This document shows positions 11,311-26,094 of a DNA stretch of 64,000 nt, in pieces (within the stretch, counting starts at the first letter, position 1; every line of letters starts with the position of its first letter). A program made the position numbers and the translations under genes. The DNA comes from Endomychus coccineus (lineage: Eukaryota > Arthropoda > Insecta > Coleoptera > Endomychidae). The DNA lies in NCBI GenBank assembly GCA_958510875.1, contig OY294070.1, positions 11,399,631 through 11,463,630 of the forward strand, in the 5' to 3' direction. The notes below the pieces were generated by a model. It saw only the letters and a list, made by a program, of their open reading frames with translations, had not been told where the DNA came from and did not search any database.

Positions 11311-13259
11311 TTATTTTGGCATTGTATGCCTCTTTCGACGCGTTTAGTGTTTCATATTGCACATATTTCTGGCTTCAACATATGAAGAAAGTGTTCAGAT
11401 TTTCTATAATTTGTATTGGTAAATGGTCATAAAACACTTTATTTTAATAAGATGAGCACCATTTCCCTCAGTGATCAATGTATTTCTTGTATTATACGTA
11501 TGATTATTGCATTTGAGTAACTTTCATTTGTAAATAAATGACTAGTGCATTGCAGAAATTATAACTGGGGAATACCCAAAACTTTGGCTTCTGTAAAAAT
11601 GCAAATAATGGAACTTTGCTGGTAATGGTCTTAACCCTTTTGCCACATTACTCGCCTGTACGCCCCATCTCATATGTGGATCCTTGTATATCTTGATAGA
11701 TCAAACAATTATAATCATTCTGTAACCCCTTAAAAGCCTAAGAATTTATTTTTGAATTTGCCTGAAATAAGTGTTGAATAAAATCATCATTCCATTAATT
11801 CATGCTATGCAAATAAATCAATGATCCCTACCAAAATTCCCTCTGAATCCGCCACTATTAGGCATACCCCTCGAAAAAAATTTTCGATGTCCCTTAATAT
11901 GTAATAATAATTATTTTAAAGAATGTCACACATTTGCTCTAGTTCTAATGACCTCTTTTTCTCGTGAATTCTAGTTAGGAAGAAATAATTTAGATATTTA
12001 TTGATGTATTCTGGTGAACTGTAAACAATTCGAAGAAATAGTTAACAAAGGGGCACGTTTTAACGTTAGCTATCTAGAAACATGATTGTGAGATGACACA
12101 ATTAAAGCAAATATCAATTATTTATGTCTTAATCATTTCGCGACAACATATTTTCTATTTCTAGAATATGAGGACACCGAGATATGGTTTTAAACGTGCA
12201 GGCCCGCATTTGTCAATAATCTTATTGACTTACATTCTCAAAACATAGATTCTTCATTTGAGTTATATCATCCAAAATCGTGCCAGCTTTCGTGGCCTCA
12301 CAAAAATGCAAAACATCCATTTTTCACCAGTTTTACCGCTTAGATAGTTTCTTTTCTCATACTCCGAATATTACCATGGTATGAGTCAATCAATTTTATA
12401 ATAGTGTCAATGTAATATCACAACAAAAGATTAAAGGATTTGAATAAAATTATCTATTTTGTTTTATACTCAGTCCAGTCCTGCTTTTCCCGCAGTATCG
12501 ATATCCTATTTTATTCTATTGTCTTTAAATATATAAATATTGGACAATTTATGCAAGCGCCTCAATTGACAAAAAATGTCAAACTGCTTGTACAAATTCC
12601 TAGTTGGTGTTGTATCTCTCGTAGGTATGTAGTTTTATCTAATAATGTCTTCCAATTGACTGCTATTCTTAGTAGTTAAATTTTAACCATTGAAGATGAC
12701 GCATAATATAAATCACCCTATTTGGAAACGTAACATCCCTAAAATATATTTTATATAAATATTATAATACTTTGATATTTCCTAAATACATTTTGCACAA
12801 TTTGATAAATATTTCTAAAAAAATTAAATAATTTATTCTAATGACTATTGAAACAAAAATTATCTGCACAGTATTTTTAAATCCCAAAACCAGTTTATTT
12901 TTATTTCTTCTTTCATTAATGCTGAGGCATAATGATTTTGGAATGCAGTAGCTATATAAGACATCAAGTGCCAAAAGAAAATCACAAATCACGTAGTGGA
13001 TGCTTCCCTAAATAGGAGAGTGAAACTCTCGAATTCTCCTTCAACCAAATAGGAAGGAGGAAGGGTGGTACCGAGAAGATATGTTTGGGCAGAGAAAATA
13101 GTCTGACCTGTTTTGTGATAAAAAGTATTTCCTCCAGCTACGCTGGAAAGATATATTAAGAGGGGATGGCACAGAAGGAAGAGGAGCTTACATAGAAATA
13201 AATTTACTGGAGACAGAATTTGCATCACTATTTATTTATACAAACTTGAAATACCTGTG
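11311..13259. other. No gene recognised
   Basis: AT-rich; only short open frames with no family resemblance. The missing first exon of the serine protease could lie here or nearer, but no convincing signal-peptide exon was found. Confidence 0.35.
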
Positions 13260-14220
13260 GGAATACCCTGGGAAAAATCACGGTATGTCAGCGGGGACCA
13301 GAACATTTGATAGCAGAGCCCTCCTAAATACTTAACACGTTTAGACGACCAGCTTGTTCAGTCCTTCTCATATTGGTTGACAGATGGTAGCGGGCTTCAT
13401 AAAAAGTTCACCTAGCGAAAGACGCGTACACTATATCCTGCTACATTAATCAGGGGGTTTTTGAATACCCCTCTGCTCGACCGAATCCTACTAAGATCTG
13501 CTTTACGCTTAGGTCCTTTATGTCATCAGCCATGATAATCCCCGAACCTATCCAGATTAACCTGGTTCGAATGAGCACAGGGAAAAAGTGGGTTGACGAC
13601 TCCACTTTGTTATCCGCACATCTCATACAGAGATGTGTATGTCTAAATTTCATCAGATTACCGGGACCTGTAAAGATCTCGGAGATTAACGTGATGCCTT
13701 GCCTACTCAACGAGAGTATCCCACTAGACCTTAGGCCTACTTCATTGCAAAGAAGCGCGTTGGCAGTTCGGCAGCATTCATTGCTTCTTCATACTGAGGT
13801 ATGTTGATCTTTCAGATGGTTCCGGAAAATTTGTATACCCCGCACGCTGTTGAGATACCAGCAAGGCATTCCATCTCTTTAGGGAGTCATTGCAGCTGAG
13901 CTTGTAGACCGCCATCATTGCAAGATTCCTCATCGTCAGTGATAGGGGTTCAGTTCTGTTATTTTCTATCATACGAGAACCGGATGATAATAACCAAGTA
14001 GATCCGCATCAGCTACTTAGGCCTCAATTCTCACTTCATGCCAATTACACTCTGGCAAAAGATTATCAGTGTATTTGGCACCTACTCTCCAGTTGCTTTT
14101 GCCAGAATAGTTTTTATGCAGGGTAACTACCAGATATTTTGTCGTCTCGGCAAAGTCAACTATCTTACCACCAAATAGTACACTGATATCTCCAAAATAG
14201 AAGAGATACCTCCCCATATA
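13260..14220 (-). pseudogene. LINE 3' portion, degenerate
   Basis: On the minus strand, in order: VDFAETTKYLVVTLHKN (about 14100-14160, the thumb-region block usually reading KYLGVTLD), RNLAMMAVYKLSC, and a C-terminal block with LMKFRHTHLCMRC and VESSTHFFPVLIRTRLIWIG resembling the CxxC zinc-knuckle tail of R1/jockey LINEs. It is broken by frameshifts and stops. The stretch 13260-13450 is probably its 3' UTR. Confidence 0.65.
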
Positions 14221-14419
14221 CTTAATAGTAAATGGTTTTGTTATAGCGCAACATCAAATGGCACCAACACATATAACGTTTGAACTAAGTTGAGCAGAAA
14301 GTATGTTATATTTGATAAACAGAATAGAATTTGAAGAATATGTGCACTTATATGCAGCGGTATCTGGAAGAAAGTTGAACAACTTAATACATTTTTCGAT
14401 GTTGGTCCAATAATGTATA

Positions 14420-15850
14420 CAAGGTGTTTCATCTCAGACGAGCCAACCCGTATATTTCTTAGCCTCTTTACAACGGTGTATGAAAAACGTGAATTTGATG
14501 AACCCTTTTCGCCAAAAATTAATTTTGTTGCTCGAATGCGCCACCTTGAATATTTTGGTTATTTGTACAATGTACAATGTGCTCATTTTTATTAAGCCTT
14601 TTTTACAAACTTGAACAATCTTCAAAAAATCACATTCGTAAAAAAATTGAATTGTGTTGTCATGCTTACAATGAAAAAAATTAAATCTGCGTGTTTAAAT
14701 CAAATGTTCAAATTGTCCTCCATTGACTTCTATACAATAATATATTCTCCCAAACTAATAAATAAAAAAACAGCAAAACATTTCTTTATGTTGCCTTCAT
14801 TTTTTGTTCTTAGAAGGTGTTTATCTGGTTTTAACGTTTCTTCGATCATTTCATGATTTTAATCAATCTGTTGAGTTACTACTTTGCTGATTTGTTTAAA
14901 ATTTCAAAAAATATGGTGTACACATTGCAAGAACGTGTTGAGCTGGTTAGCCTTTATTACCAAAATCAAAATTATGCCCGAGCTGCTCCTTCATCATTAA
15001 CAATTCCAATGGGTGCCCTTTTTTATCCATTACTGAACCCGTCTCCACAAATTTTGAAATCAATTCCATTACGTACTTATGGCGAACGCTACGTTCAGGA
15101 TGGTTTTCGTTAAATATCCTTGCAGCCGCTCGGGCATAATTTTGATTTTGGTAATAAAGGCTAACCAGCTCAACACGTTCTTGCAATGTGTACACCATAT
15201 TTTTTGAAATTTTAAACAAATCAGCAAAGTAGTAACTCAACAGATTGATTAAAATCATGAAATGATCGAAGAAACGTTAAAACCAGATAAACACCTTCTA
15301 AGAACAAAAAATGAAGGCAACATAAAGAAATGTTTTGCTGTTTTTTTATTTATTAGTTTGTGAGAATGTATTATTGTATAGAAGTCAATGGAGGACAATT
15401 TGAACATTTGATTTAAACACGCAGATTTAATTTTTTTCATTGTAAGCATGACAACACAATTCAATTTTTTTACGAATGTGATTTTTTGAAGATTGTTCAA
15501 GTTTGTAAAAAAGGCTTAATAAAAATAAGCTTGTACATTGTACAAATAACCAAAATATTCAAGGTGGCGCATTCGAGCAACAAAATTAATTTTTGGTGAA
15601 AACGATTCATCAAATTTACGTTTTTCATACACCGTTGTAAAGAGGCTTCCAAGAAGTTTCACTCAACCCCTCTCCCCTATTCAATTTTGAGGGGTTGAAG
15701 CGCCCCCTATTAGGGGGTTGCTCGTTCAAGCCTCAAATATACGTCAAAAGATGTCCCTCAAACAAAATCAGTCGACGTGCTTCGGGAGATTTTACACTCA
15801 CTATGGGATAAGAAATATACGGGGTGGCTCGTCTGAGATGGAACATCCTG
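14420..15850. mobile_element. Near-palindromic mariner-type element
   Basis: TA dinucleotides (14418-14419 and 15851-15852) flank CAAGGTGTTTCATCTCAGAC and its imperfect inverse. The left arm (14420-14988) returns inverted in the right arm (15126-15850), which keeps about 150 bp lost from the left. Only the 137-bp centre is unpaired. Each arm carries the same 81-codon frame (14611-14856 and 15255-15500). It encodes only a helix-turn-helix exon and no DDE domain, so it is non-autonomous. Confidence 0.8.
14947..15258 (-). pseudogene. DUF4817-like HTH exon of a mariner-type transposase
   Basis: From an internal Met the 103-codon frame reads VYTLQERVELVSLYYQNQN, ARAAARIFNENHPERS and VMELISKFVETGSVMDKKG, typical of the DUF4817 DNA-binding domain that precedes many insect mariner-like DDE domains. 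The frame runs through the centre into the opposite arm, where the first third is present again in inverted orientation (14880-14988). No catalytic domain follows. It is related in layout to the N-terminus of the transposase at 30053-31178. Confidence 0.7.
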
Positions 15851-16009
15851 TATTGACATAACCTTCCTAAATCCATTCAAATTTCGATTACTCACAATAT
15901 TGGTATACTAAAATCACCAATGCCAGTCGAAGAACTAGATGAAAAAACTAACTCCTTGACGTGATAATCTTTGAAGATGTAGTTTTATCAATTCACCAAA
16001 AATTTCTAG

Positions 16010-19393
<3,384 letters not shown>

Positions 19394-21627
19394 CCCACCT
19401 AAAAGAAACAGGGCTTATTTGTTCAAATGATTATTTTCGATATAAGGGCTGATTATTATAATGCGATGAGTCATTTTTAGCCCGTCTCGAAAAGAATAGG
19501 GATACATCGCATAAAGAAAATGTGCCATTGTGATATTTGAAGTTAATAAATTGAAGAACTCAAAAAGTTGCCTTGTTGTTGTTCCCCACCTCTCGCTTTC
19601 GAGATACAGTCTATTTCCTGTTATACCGGAAGACGTTATAGGTCGAAATCGGTTAATCGAAATTAATAACCACTTTTTTGAAAAGACATAGGTTGGGGTG
19701 TTTGATTAATATATAATCAATGAGTAATAAAGGTGAAGATGAACATTTTAGTGCTTTACTATGGTCCAAAACTGGTTACCGCAAATGTTCGATATATGAC
19801 CGCCATTTATTGTTCTAAAATCACCAACCAACCGTTCTTTTAATTGTTCTAGCGGTCATCTTCCAAACACCTAATTTTTCAAGTACCTAACTCCTAACTA
19901 CACCATGGTAATCCGCTGGGTTAAGATCAGACGAGCTCAGTTACAAGCCCGATTCATCCAAATTTGCTAATCAAATTATAGTAGTACGCTTTCATTTGGC
20001 TACTCTTAAACCAATTTTCGTACGGAATCTTCGAAATCCAGCAGTGTAATTTCTACCGCATTCATAAGGCGCGTTCGGCATTACAAATCAGAGTTGAGGT
20101 GAACTGGAGTGAATTTTGATCACGTGATAACCGAGCAAAAAGAATAAATTGTTAATACCCAGACGTTTGACAAGTAAAATTATTAATTATTAATGTTTAA
20201 TACCGTTCTTCCGATAATCAATTTTATGAGCGAAATGCTCTAGAAAACGTAGATCATTTCTATGAAACTACGGTGTCCTTAATGGAGAACAAACAATTTC
20301 AGCAACACTTTCGCATGCATGCTACGACAAAGATTTGCTCAGAAGAATACTTCATGTTTCTACTAATCATTTGCAAAATAGGACTATTAAGAGCGGTTAT
20401 CCGAGAACTTCATTAGAGAAAGAAGTTATAACCATTTGGTATCTTGGTGATTAAAGCGTTTCTTTCTTCATCTAATACCGGTCTATATGTTTCCTTTGAC
20501 ACCTCAATATTAATTTTTTTGAACAAATAAACATATCAATCCATAATTTTATAATTATTATTGATTCTTCAAAGTACGTTTAAAGTCAAGATTGAATACA
20601 AATAAACAGATATATCTAACCTAAAATGTCTACTGTAACTAGACTTGGACAAGTTTAGATGGAATTTTTAGAGTGAACTCTTTTTACTTCATATAATATC
20701 CGAACGCGTGCAAAGTTGCAGCAATTACTCCAAAGTACAATACCCGAACGGTTTGAACACACTTAGTGCAAAAAAAGTTGAAAGAGTACCTATTCCGGAC
20801 GTACCTATAATTAGGCTCTACTAACATAGAGCTTCATCTCTCTATGCCTACTAACCGTCCCGTGGCGGTCTACCACCCGCCATGCATCTCGCTGTTCACA
20901 GTTGCGCGCTTTCAAGATCCAATGTTATTAAAGTTTAAATCGTTTGGATTTACGTTTAGGAAAGGTTTATTTTGAGAACAATTCTCTAAATTGAGACGAT
21001 TTGGTTTGACCATTTTATCAATAAGTTTTCCCTAAGATCCAATTATTGAAGCAGCTAGACTCTCTTTACTATTTGCTACTAGCTTAATTTTCATTTCTTA
21101 AAACGATACAAAGATACAATAATTAATAAGTATTACTGCCTACTTTATGGATATCCGCATATTAAAAGAAATTCTATCAACGTTGCGTATTGTTTTTTTT
21201 ATTATTTTCACGTTCTAATTTAAATTTAATATGCCAGAATAGGATAATTATGTTGCTTCGCTAAACTAAAGGTATGGCATAATGTCTTAGTTCCATATGG
21301 ATGGGCTTGATATGGAAATATCTGTTAGCAAAGGTTGTTTTTTTCTTTTGGCATGTATTCATATAGCAGAGCTGACTCAAAACCGCACGTTTTGAAGATG
21401 TTTTTCCTAGCTACTACTCAATTTCATAAGTAGTCTTGTAACCTTGTTAGTCAAAAATAACGACAATTTAGAATGAAACAGTTATATATTTCCAAGTTTA
21501 TTTATGAAGCGATCAATAAACTATCCAATGATATCAAAAATATTAGTATCATTTTGTATTTGTCCAAAATTTTCATCGATATATCTACCTTGTAAACTTA
21601 TGCGAAATTAAAATCTCAGTTAACACA

Positions 21628-21699
21628 AGCAGAGTGGCGCAGTGGAAGCGTGCTGGGCCCATAACCCAGAGGTCCGTGGATCGAAACCACGTTCTGCTA
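21628..21699 (+). tRNA. Initiator tRNA-Met (CAT), copy 2
   Basis: Same 72-nt sequence and cloverleaf as the minus-strand copy at 17351-17422. Both look intact, although the arms around them have diverged substantially, suggesting selection or gene conversion on the tRNA genes. Confidence 0.95.
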
Positions 21700-21704
21700 G
21701 AAAC

Positions 21705-21710
21705 TTTTTT
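21705..21710 (+). terminator. Pol III T-run terminator of the plus-strand tRNA
   Basis: Six T starting six bases after the tRNA 3' end. Confidence 0.7.
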
Positions 21711-21740
21711 ATATCTTGTCATGACTAGGGCGCAGCAACT

Positions 21741-22285
21741 CTCGTCTCTGGATAGCGACATCAGCTCGCTATTGGGATACAACTTATTTTCTGTTATACC
21801 AGGAGACGTCGCAATCTTGGATGACGTAAAACCTTTGAAGCGTCCTCTAGAGCTTAGTATCGTAGTTACACTGGTTAAGTGATCTAGTCGATGATTGCCC
21901 AGTCTATTTAAGGAGGTTCGGTAGATAGTTTTTTGAAAAAAAAATTCACAGACCGTTGAGAATAACAATATAAGAATACGTCTAATTTTATGGAGGGTTT
22001 TGCTACACCGTTTTTTGAATATATCGAGTCAAAAAAACAACATTTTAACATGAAAGCTTATGGGGACGTGGTAAAATCTTCAAATTAAAAAAAAACGGCT
22101 AAATAGAAATGTTTTTTTTTTAATGGAATAACATTACAATAATATTTTGTAGTTTGAGCGAGCCCCACTAATTATTTCTATGAAAAAATAGCTGAAAATT
22201 AGCAATTAAAACTACCTTTTTACTAAAACTTCTTAAATACTCTAATTTCTCAGAAAAATGGACGTAGACGGCGCACAAAATGAAA
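21741..22285. other. No gene recognised
   Basis: AT-rich spacer between the inverted duplication and the minisatellite; no coding or repeat signal recognised. Confidence 0.4.
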
Positions 22286-23359
22286 ATTAGAAGGTAATGA
22301 TATAATACCCTTGTTATTTAGAAGGTAATCATATTATACTTCGCTCAAAATTGCTCTGGCCATGTTATTTAGAAGGTAATGAAATAATAGTTCGCATCAA
22401 AATTGCTCTGGCCTTGTTATTTAGAAGGTAATGATATAATACTTCGAGTCAAAATTGCTCTGGCCTTGTTATTTAGAAGGTAATGATATAATACCCTTGT
22501 TATTTAGAAGGTAATGATATTATACTTTGCATCAAAATTGCTCTGGCCTTGTTATTTAGAAGGTAAAGATATAATACTTCGAGTGAAAATTGCTCTGGCC
22601 TTGTTATTTAGAAGGTAATGATATACTACCCTTGTTATTTAGAAGGTAATGATATAATACCCTTGTTATTTAGAAGGTAATGAAATAATACTTCGCATCA
22701 AAATTGCTCTGGCCTTGTTATTTAGAAGGTAATGATATACTACCCTCGTTATTTAGAAGGTAATGATATAATACCCTTGTTATTTAGAAGGTAATGAAAT
22801 AATACTTCGAGTGAAAATTGCTCTGGCCTTGTTATTTAGAAGGTAATGAAATAATACTTCGCGTCAAAATTGCTCTGGCCTTGTTATTTAGAAGGTAATG
22901 ATATACTACCCTTGTTATTTAGAAGGTAATGATATAATACCCTTGTTATTTAGAAGGTAATGATATAATACTTTGCATCAAAATTGCTCTGGCCTTGTTA
23001 TTTAGAAGGTAATGATATAATACTTCGAGTGAAAATTGCTCTGGCCTTGTTATTTAGAAGGTAATGATATAATACCCTTGTTATTTAGAAGGTAATGAAA
23101 TAATACTTCGCATCAAAATTGCTCTGGCCTTGTTATTTAGAAGGTAATGATATAATACTTCCCGTCAAAATTGCTCTGGCCTTGTTATTTAGAAGGTTAT
23201 GATATACTACCCTTGTTATTTAGAAGGTAATGATATAATACTTTGCTACAAATTGCTCTGGCCTTGTTATTTAGAAGTTAATGATATAATACTTCGAGTG
23301 AAAATTGCTCTGGCCTTGATATTTAGAAGGTAATGATATAATACTTCGCATCAAAATTG
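22286..23359. repeat. Composite minisatellite of 31-bp and 52-bp units
   Basis: About 25 head-to-tail units all open with TTATTTAGAAGGTAATGA. Long units (L, 52 bp) continue with a TTCGCATCAAAATTGCTCTG-type segment; short units (S, 31 bp) lack 21 bp of it and end ATACCCTTG. Reading order is S LLL S LL SS L SS LL SS LL S LL S LLL, so a mixed SSLL/SLL higher-order unit has been amplified. Within L, variants CGCATC, CGAGTG and CGCGTC recur in a patterned way. There are no unique spacers, so it is not a CRISPR array. Confidence 0.95.
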
Positions 23360-24159
23360 TCACTTTTATTCACCACTACCTCTAGAACTCACCTATTGCG
23401 TCAAACAAATTGGAACTGGCAGATTAACAGCAGGAATTGAATTCAGGATACTTAGGGATGGTATAGGGTGAATGAAATAACGTTCTTAAAAACTGTATAT
23501 TTAAAGGATGAAACCTTACAAATAAAATGGACGAATTAAACAGACTTCATAGGTTGCATTAATCATAAAATTATTATCATAGAGACAAAATCTAATTATT
23601 ACATGATCAATAGAATCAAGTCATAGAAAATAAGAAGACTGAAATATGCAAAAAACCGATCTATCGACATTGTCCATTTTCGAATGATTTTAAAGTTGCT
23701 GTATTCGAAAATATTTTGTAACGTAAAAACATGAAAAAAGTTCCAGTCCTTTGCAAATTTCAGCCAGTGCAGAAAACTTAGAGTATGTAATCAACTAATA
23801 TATTAATATGTATAAAATTAGATATGTATAAAAGTGCTATACCAAGCAATTAAAAAATTATATACAAGTCAAAAATTACGATTTGTATAGTACAATGTTT
23901 ATTCCTAAATTATTACTAAATATCGGAATGATATTTGATTTTGTGAACACAATATCTCGATATACATAATTTATATCAACATGGATATTCCGAATTGAAA
24001 TAAGAATGAAATCATCGGTCAAATCAACAATTTTTTCTATGTTATTTGTACTTCTCGTTTTCACTGTATTGGATTAAAATAAATTACAAAAAAAATAACA
24101 TTAAACAAAAGTATCTTCGTTCGAATAATTTGCATCATGGATCAATTTTATCACATCCG
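23360..24159. other. No gene recognised
   Basis: AT-rich, with no coding or repeat structure recognised. Confidence 0.4.
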
Positions 24160-24950
24160 AAATTTTTTATAACCTCGTAAATAGAAAAACATAGAAACTA
24201 TTGAAGTATCAAAGTTTACTACACTCTATCGCATGTGGTTATATTCTTAAATTATCTAAAAATTGTTATATACGGTGATTCCCCTATTTTTAAAGAAAAA
24301 AGTATTAGAAATTGAAAATTATAGAAAAATCAATTTTGTGTAAAATATTCTAATTTATTCTGACTATGTTTAGAAAAAATATTTAAAAATTATCCAAATA
24401 TGTCCGCGCTATTTTTAAAATTTTGTATAACCTCGTAAATAGAAATACGTAGAAACTATTGAAATATCAAAGTTGGCACCAAAGCTCTATCGCATGTGGT
24501 AGGTTATATTCTTAAAGCATCTAAAAAATGTTATATACGGTGATTCCCCTATTTTTGAAGAAAAAAGTATTAGAAATTGGAAATTATAGAAAAATCAATT
24601 TTGTGTAAAATATTCTAATTTATTCTGACTACGTTTAGAAAAAATATTACAAAATTATCCAGAATATGTCCGCGCTACTTTTTTTTAAATTTTTTATAAC
24701 CTCGTAAATAGAAAAACGTAGAAACTATTGAAATATCAAAGTTGGCACGGTACCTAAACTCTATCGCATGTTATATTCTTAAAGCATCTAAAAATTGTTA
24801 TATGCGGTGATTCCCCTATTTTTGAAGAAAAAGTATTAGAAATTGGAAATTATAGAAAAAACAATTTTGTGTAAAGGATTCGATTTATTCCGACTACATT
24901 TAGAAAAAAATATAAAAAAATCATCCAGAATATGTCCGCGCTATTTTAAT
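24160..24950. repeat. Tandem triplication of a 260-bp AT-rich unit
   Basis: AACCTCGTAAATAG recurs at 24171, 24429 and 24698 (periods of about 258 and 269 bp). The shared tail includes CGGTGATTCCCCTATTTTT and AATATGTCCGCGCTA. No ORF. Confidence 0.9.
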
Positions 24951-26094
24951 ATAATTTCCAAGTTCTGAAATACAGTTCAACCAGAAAAGGAACGCCAATA
25001 TCACCAAGCTACTAATATTTATTCTGCAAATCTTACAAATATCACCAATTATTCATTGTACCAGTCTCTTTAATATTATTTTCCATTCTTAATCCTACTC
25101 ACGCAAAAAATTGATCTAATACACAACAAATTGCTAGATGGCCTGGAAAAATGGTCAAATCTAGTCATAGCAGACCTAAAGTTGAACCATCTGAAATCTA
25201 TGCTCAGATGGTTAAAAATTAAAAAAGTTTCAGATCCGGAACACAGCTTTTTTTGATTTTAAAAAAAATAGTTTATTGTAATTAAATATGAAACGTCATA
25301 TTACTAAACGATCTTTGCACAACCATACTGGCGGAGTTATTTCCGCCATCCCACGATTATTTATGTTGAAATTGAAATAATTTCTTAAGAAAAAAAGAAA
25401 TACAGTAAGTGAATAAAATTAGATTAATTTCGCAAATTTACGATAATTAAAACTATTATTTGTACTTATTCAATAGATTTTCGAAGAGACAACCACCCAA
25501 AATTTCGTCAGTCCAAAAGGCTATGCAACCCGAAAAAAACAGATAAAATTGTCAATAAACGGTAATATTCGTCAATAAAAATTGCACAAATAAATCGATT
25601 TATTTCAGAAAAATCAATAAAATTGCAAGATGGTATACCCCTTGGAGATTCTACTGAATAACAATGATAAAACACATATAGGTCCCTTTGTTTCGCTGAT
25701 TAAGTTGCCATCACTATTTTTAAACCAATTTAATTGGTTAGACAAATGTACAAAAATCTCTTAATTTAAATATTAAAGATAAATAATAAATTATCCATAA
25801 ATGTGCCTCAGCAATGACCTTTCTCTACGGAAATGAAGATTTTACTATTAGATAAATTCCAAAGAAAGTTAATACATGTTTCTTTGGGCCATTTTTTGAA
25901 CCGGCGTTTATCCAACGGAGTCCGGCATGGTTAATGTTTGGCGTTAATATTTCTGAAAATTAAACATGAATATTATGGGAACGTGAAAAGATGATCAACA
26001 AATAAGCTAAGCACTGTTACGCTAACGTGAACTGACTTTAGATATGTTGTTATGACTTACGGCTTAATGATGATTAGAAAGAAAAAATAAGGAC
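24951..26094. other. 3' flank of lachesin
   Basis: AT-rich sequence downstream of the minus-strand lachesin stop; it presumably includes its 3' UTR. No further gene recognised. Confidence 0.4.

Larger units (their letters stand above)
19740..21740. repeat. Inverted duplication, arm B
   Basis: Inverted counterpart of 17281-18660, about 600 bp longer because of unmatched sequence around 20100-20830. It includes the second initiator tRNA gene and an inverted mariner-type scrap. Confidence 0.7.

Noticed and set aside
20816..20860. Third copy of the miniature TIR-only element (CATAGAG...CTCTATG)
   Set aside because: Only a 7-bp inverted repeat, the end sequence does not match and there is no 8-bp flanking duplication.
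21585..21968. 127-codon frame over the second tRNA gene
   Set aside because: It is the antisense translation of the tRNA and its flank; the cloverleaf explains the sequence.
22286..23359. CRISPR-like repeat array
   Set aside because: Units are head to tail without unique spacers, and the genome is eukaryotic; it is a minisatellite.
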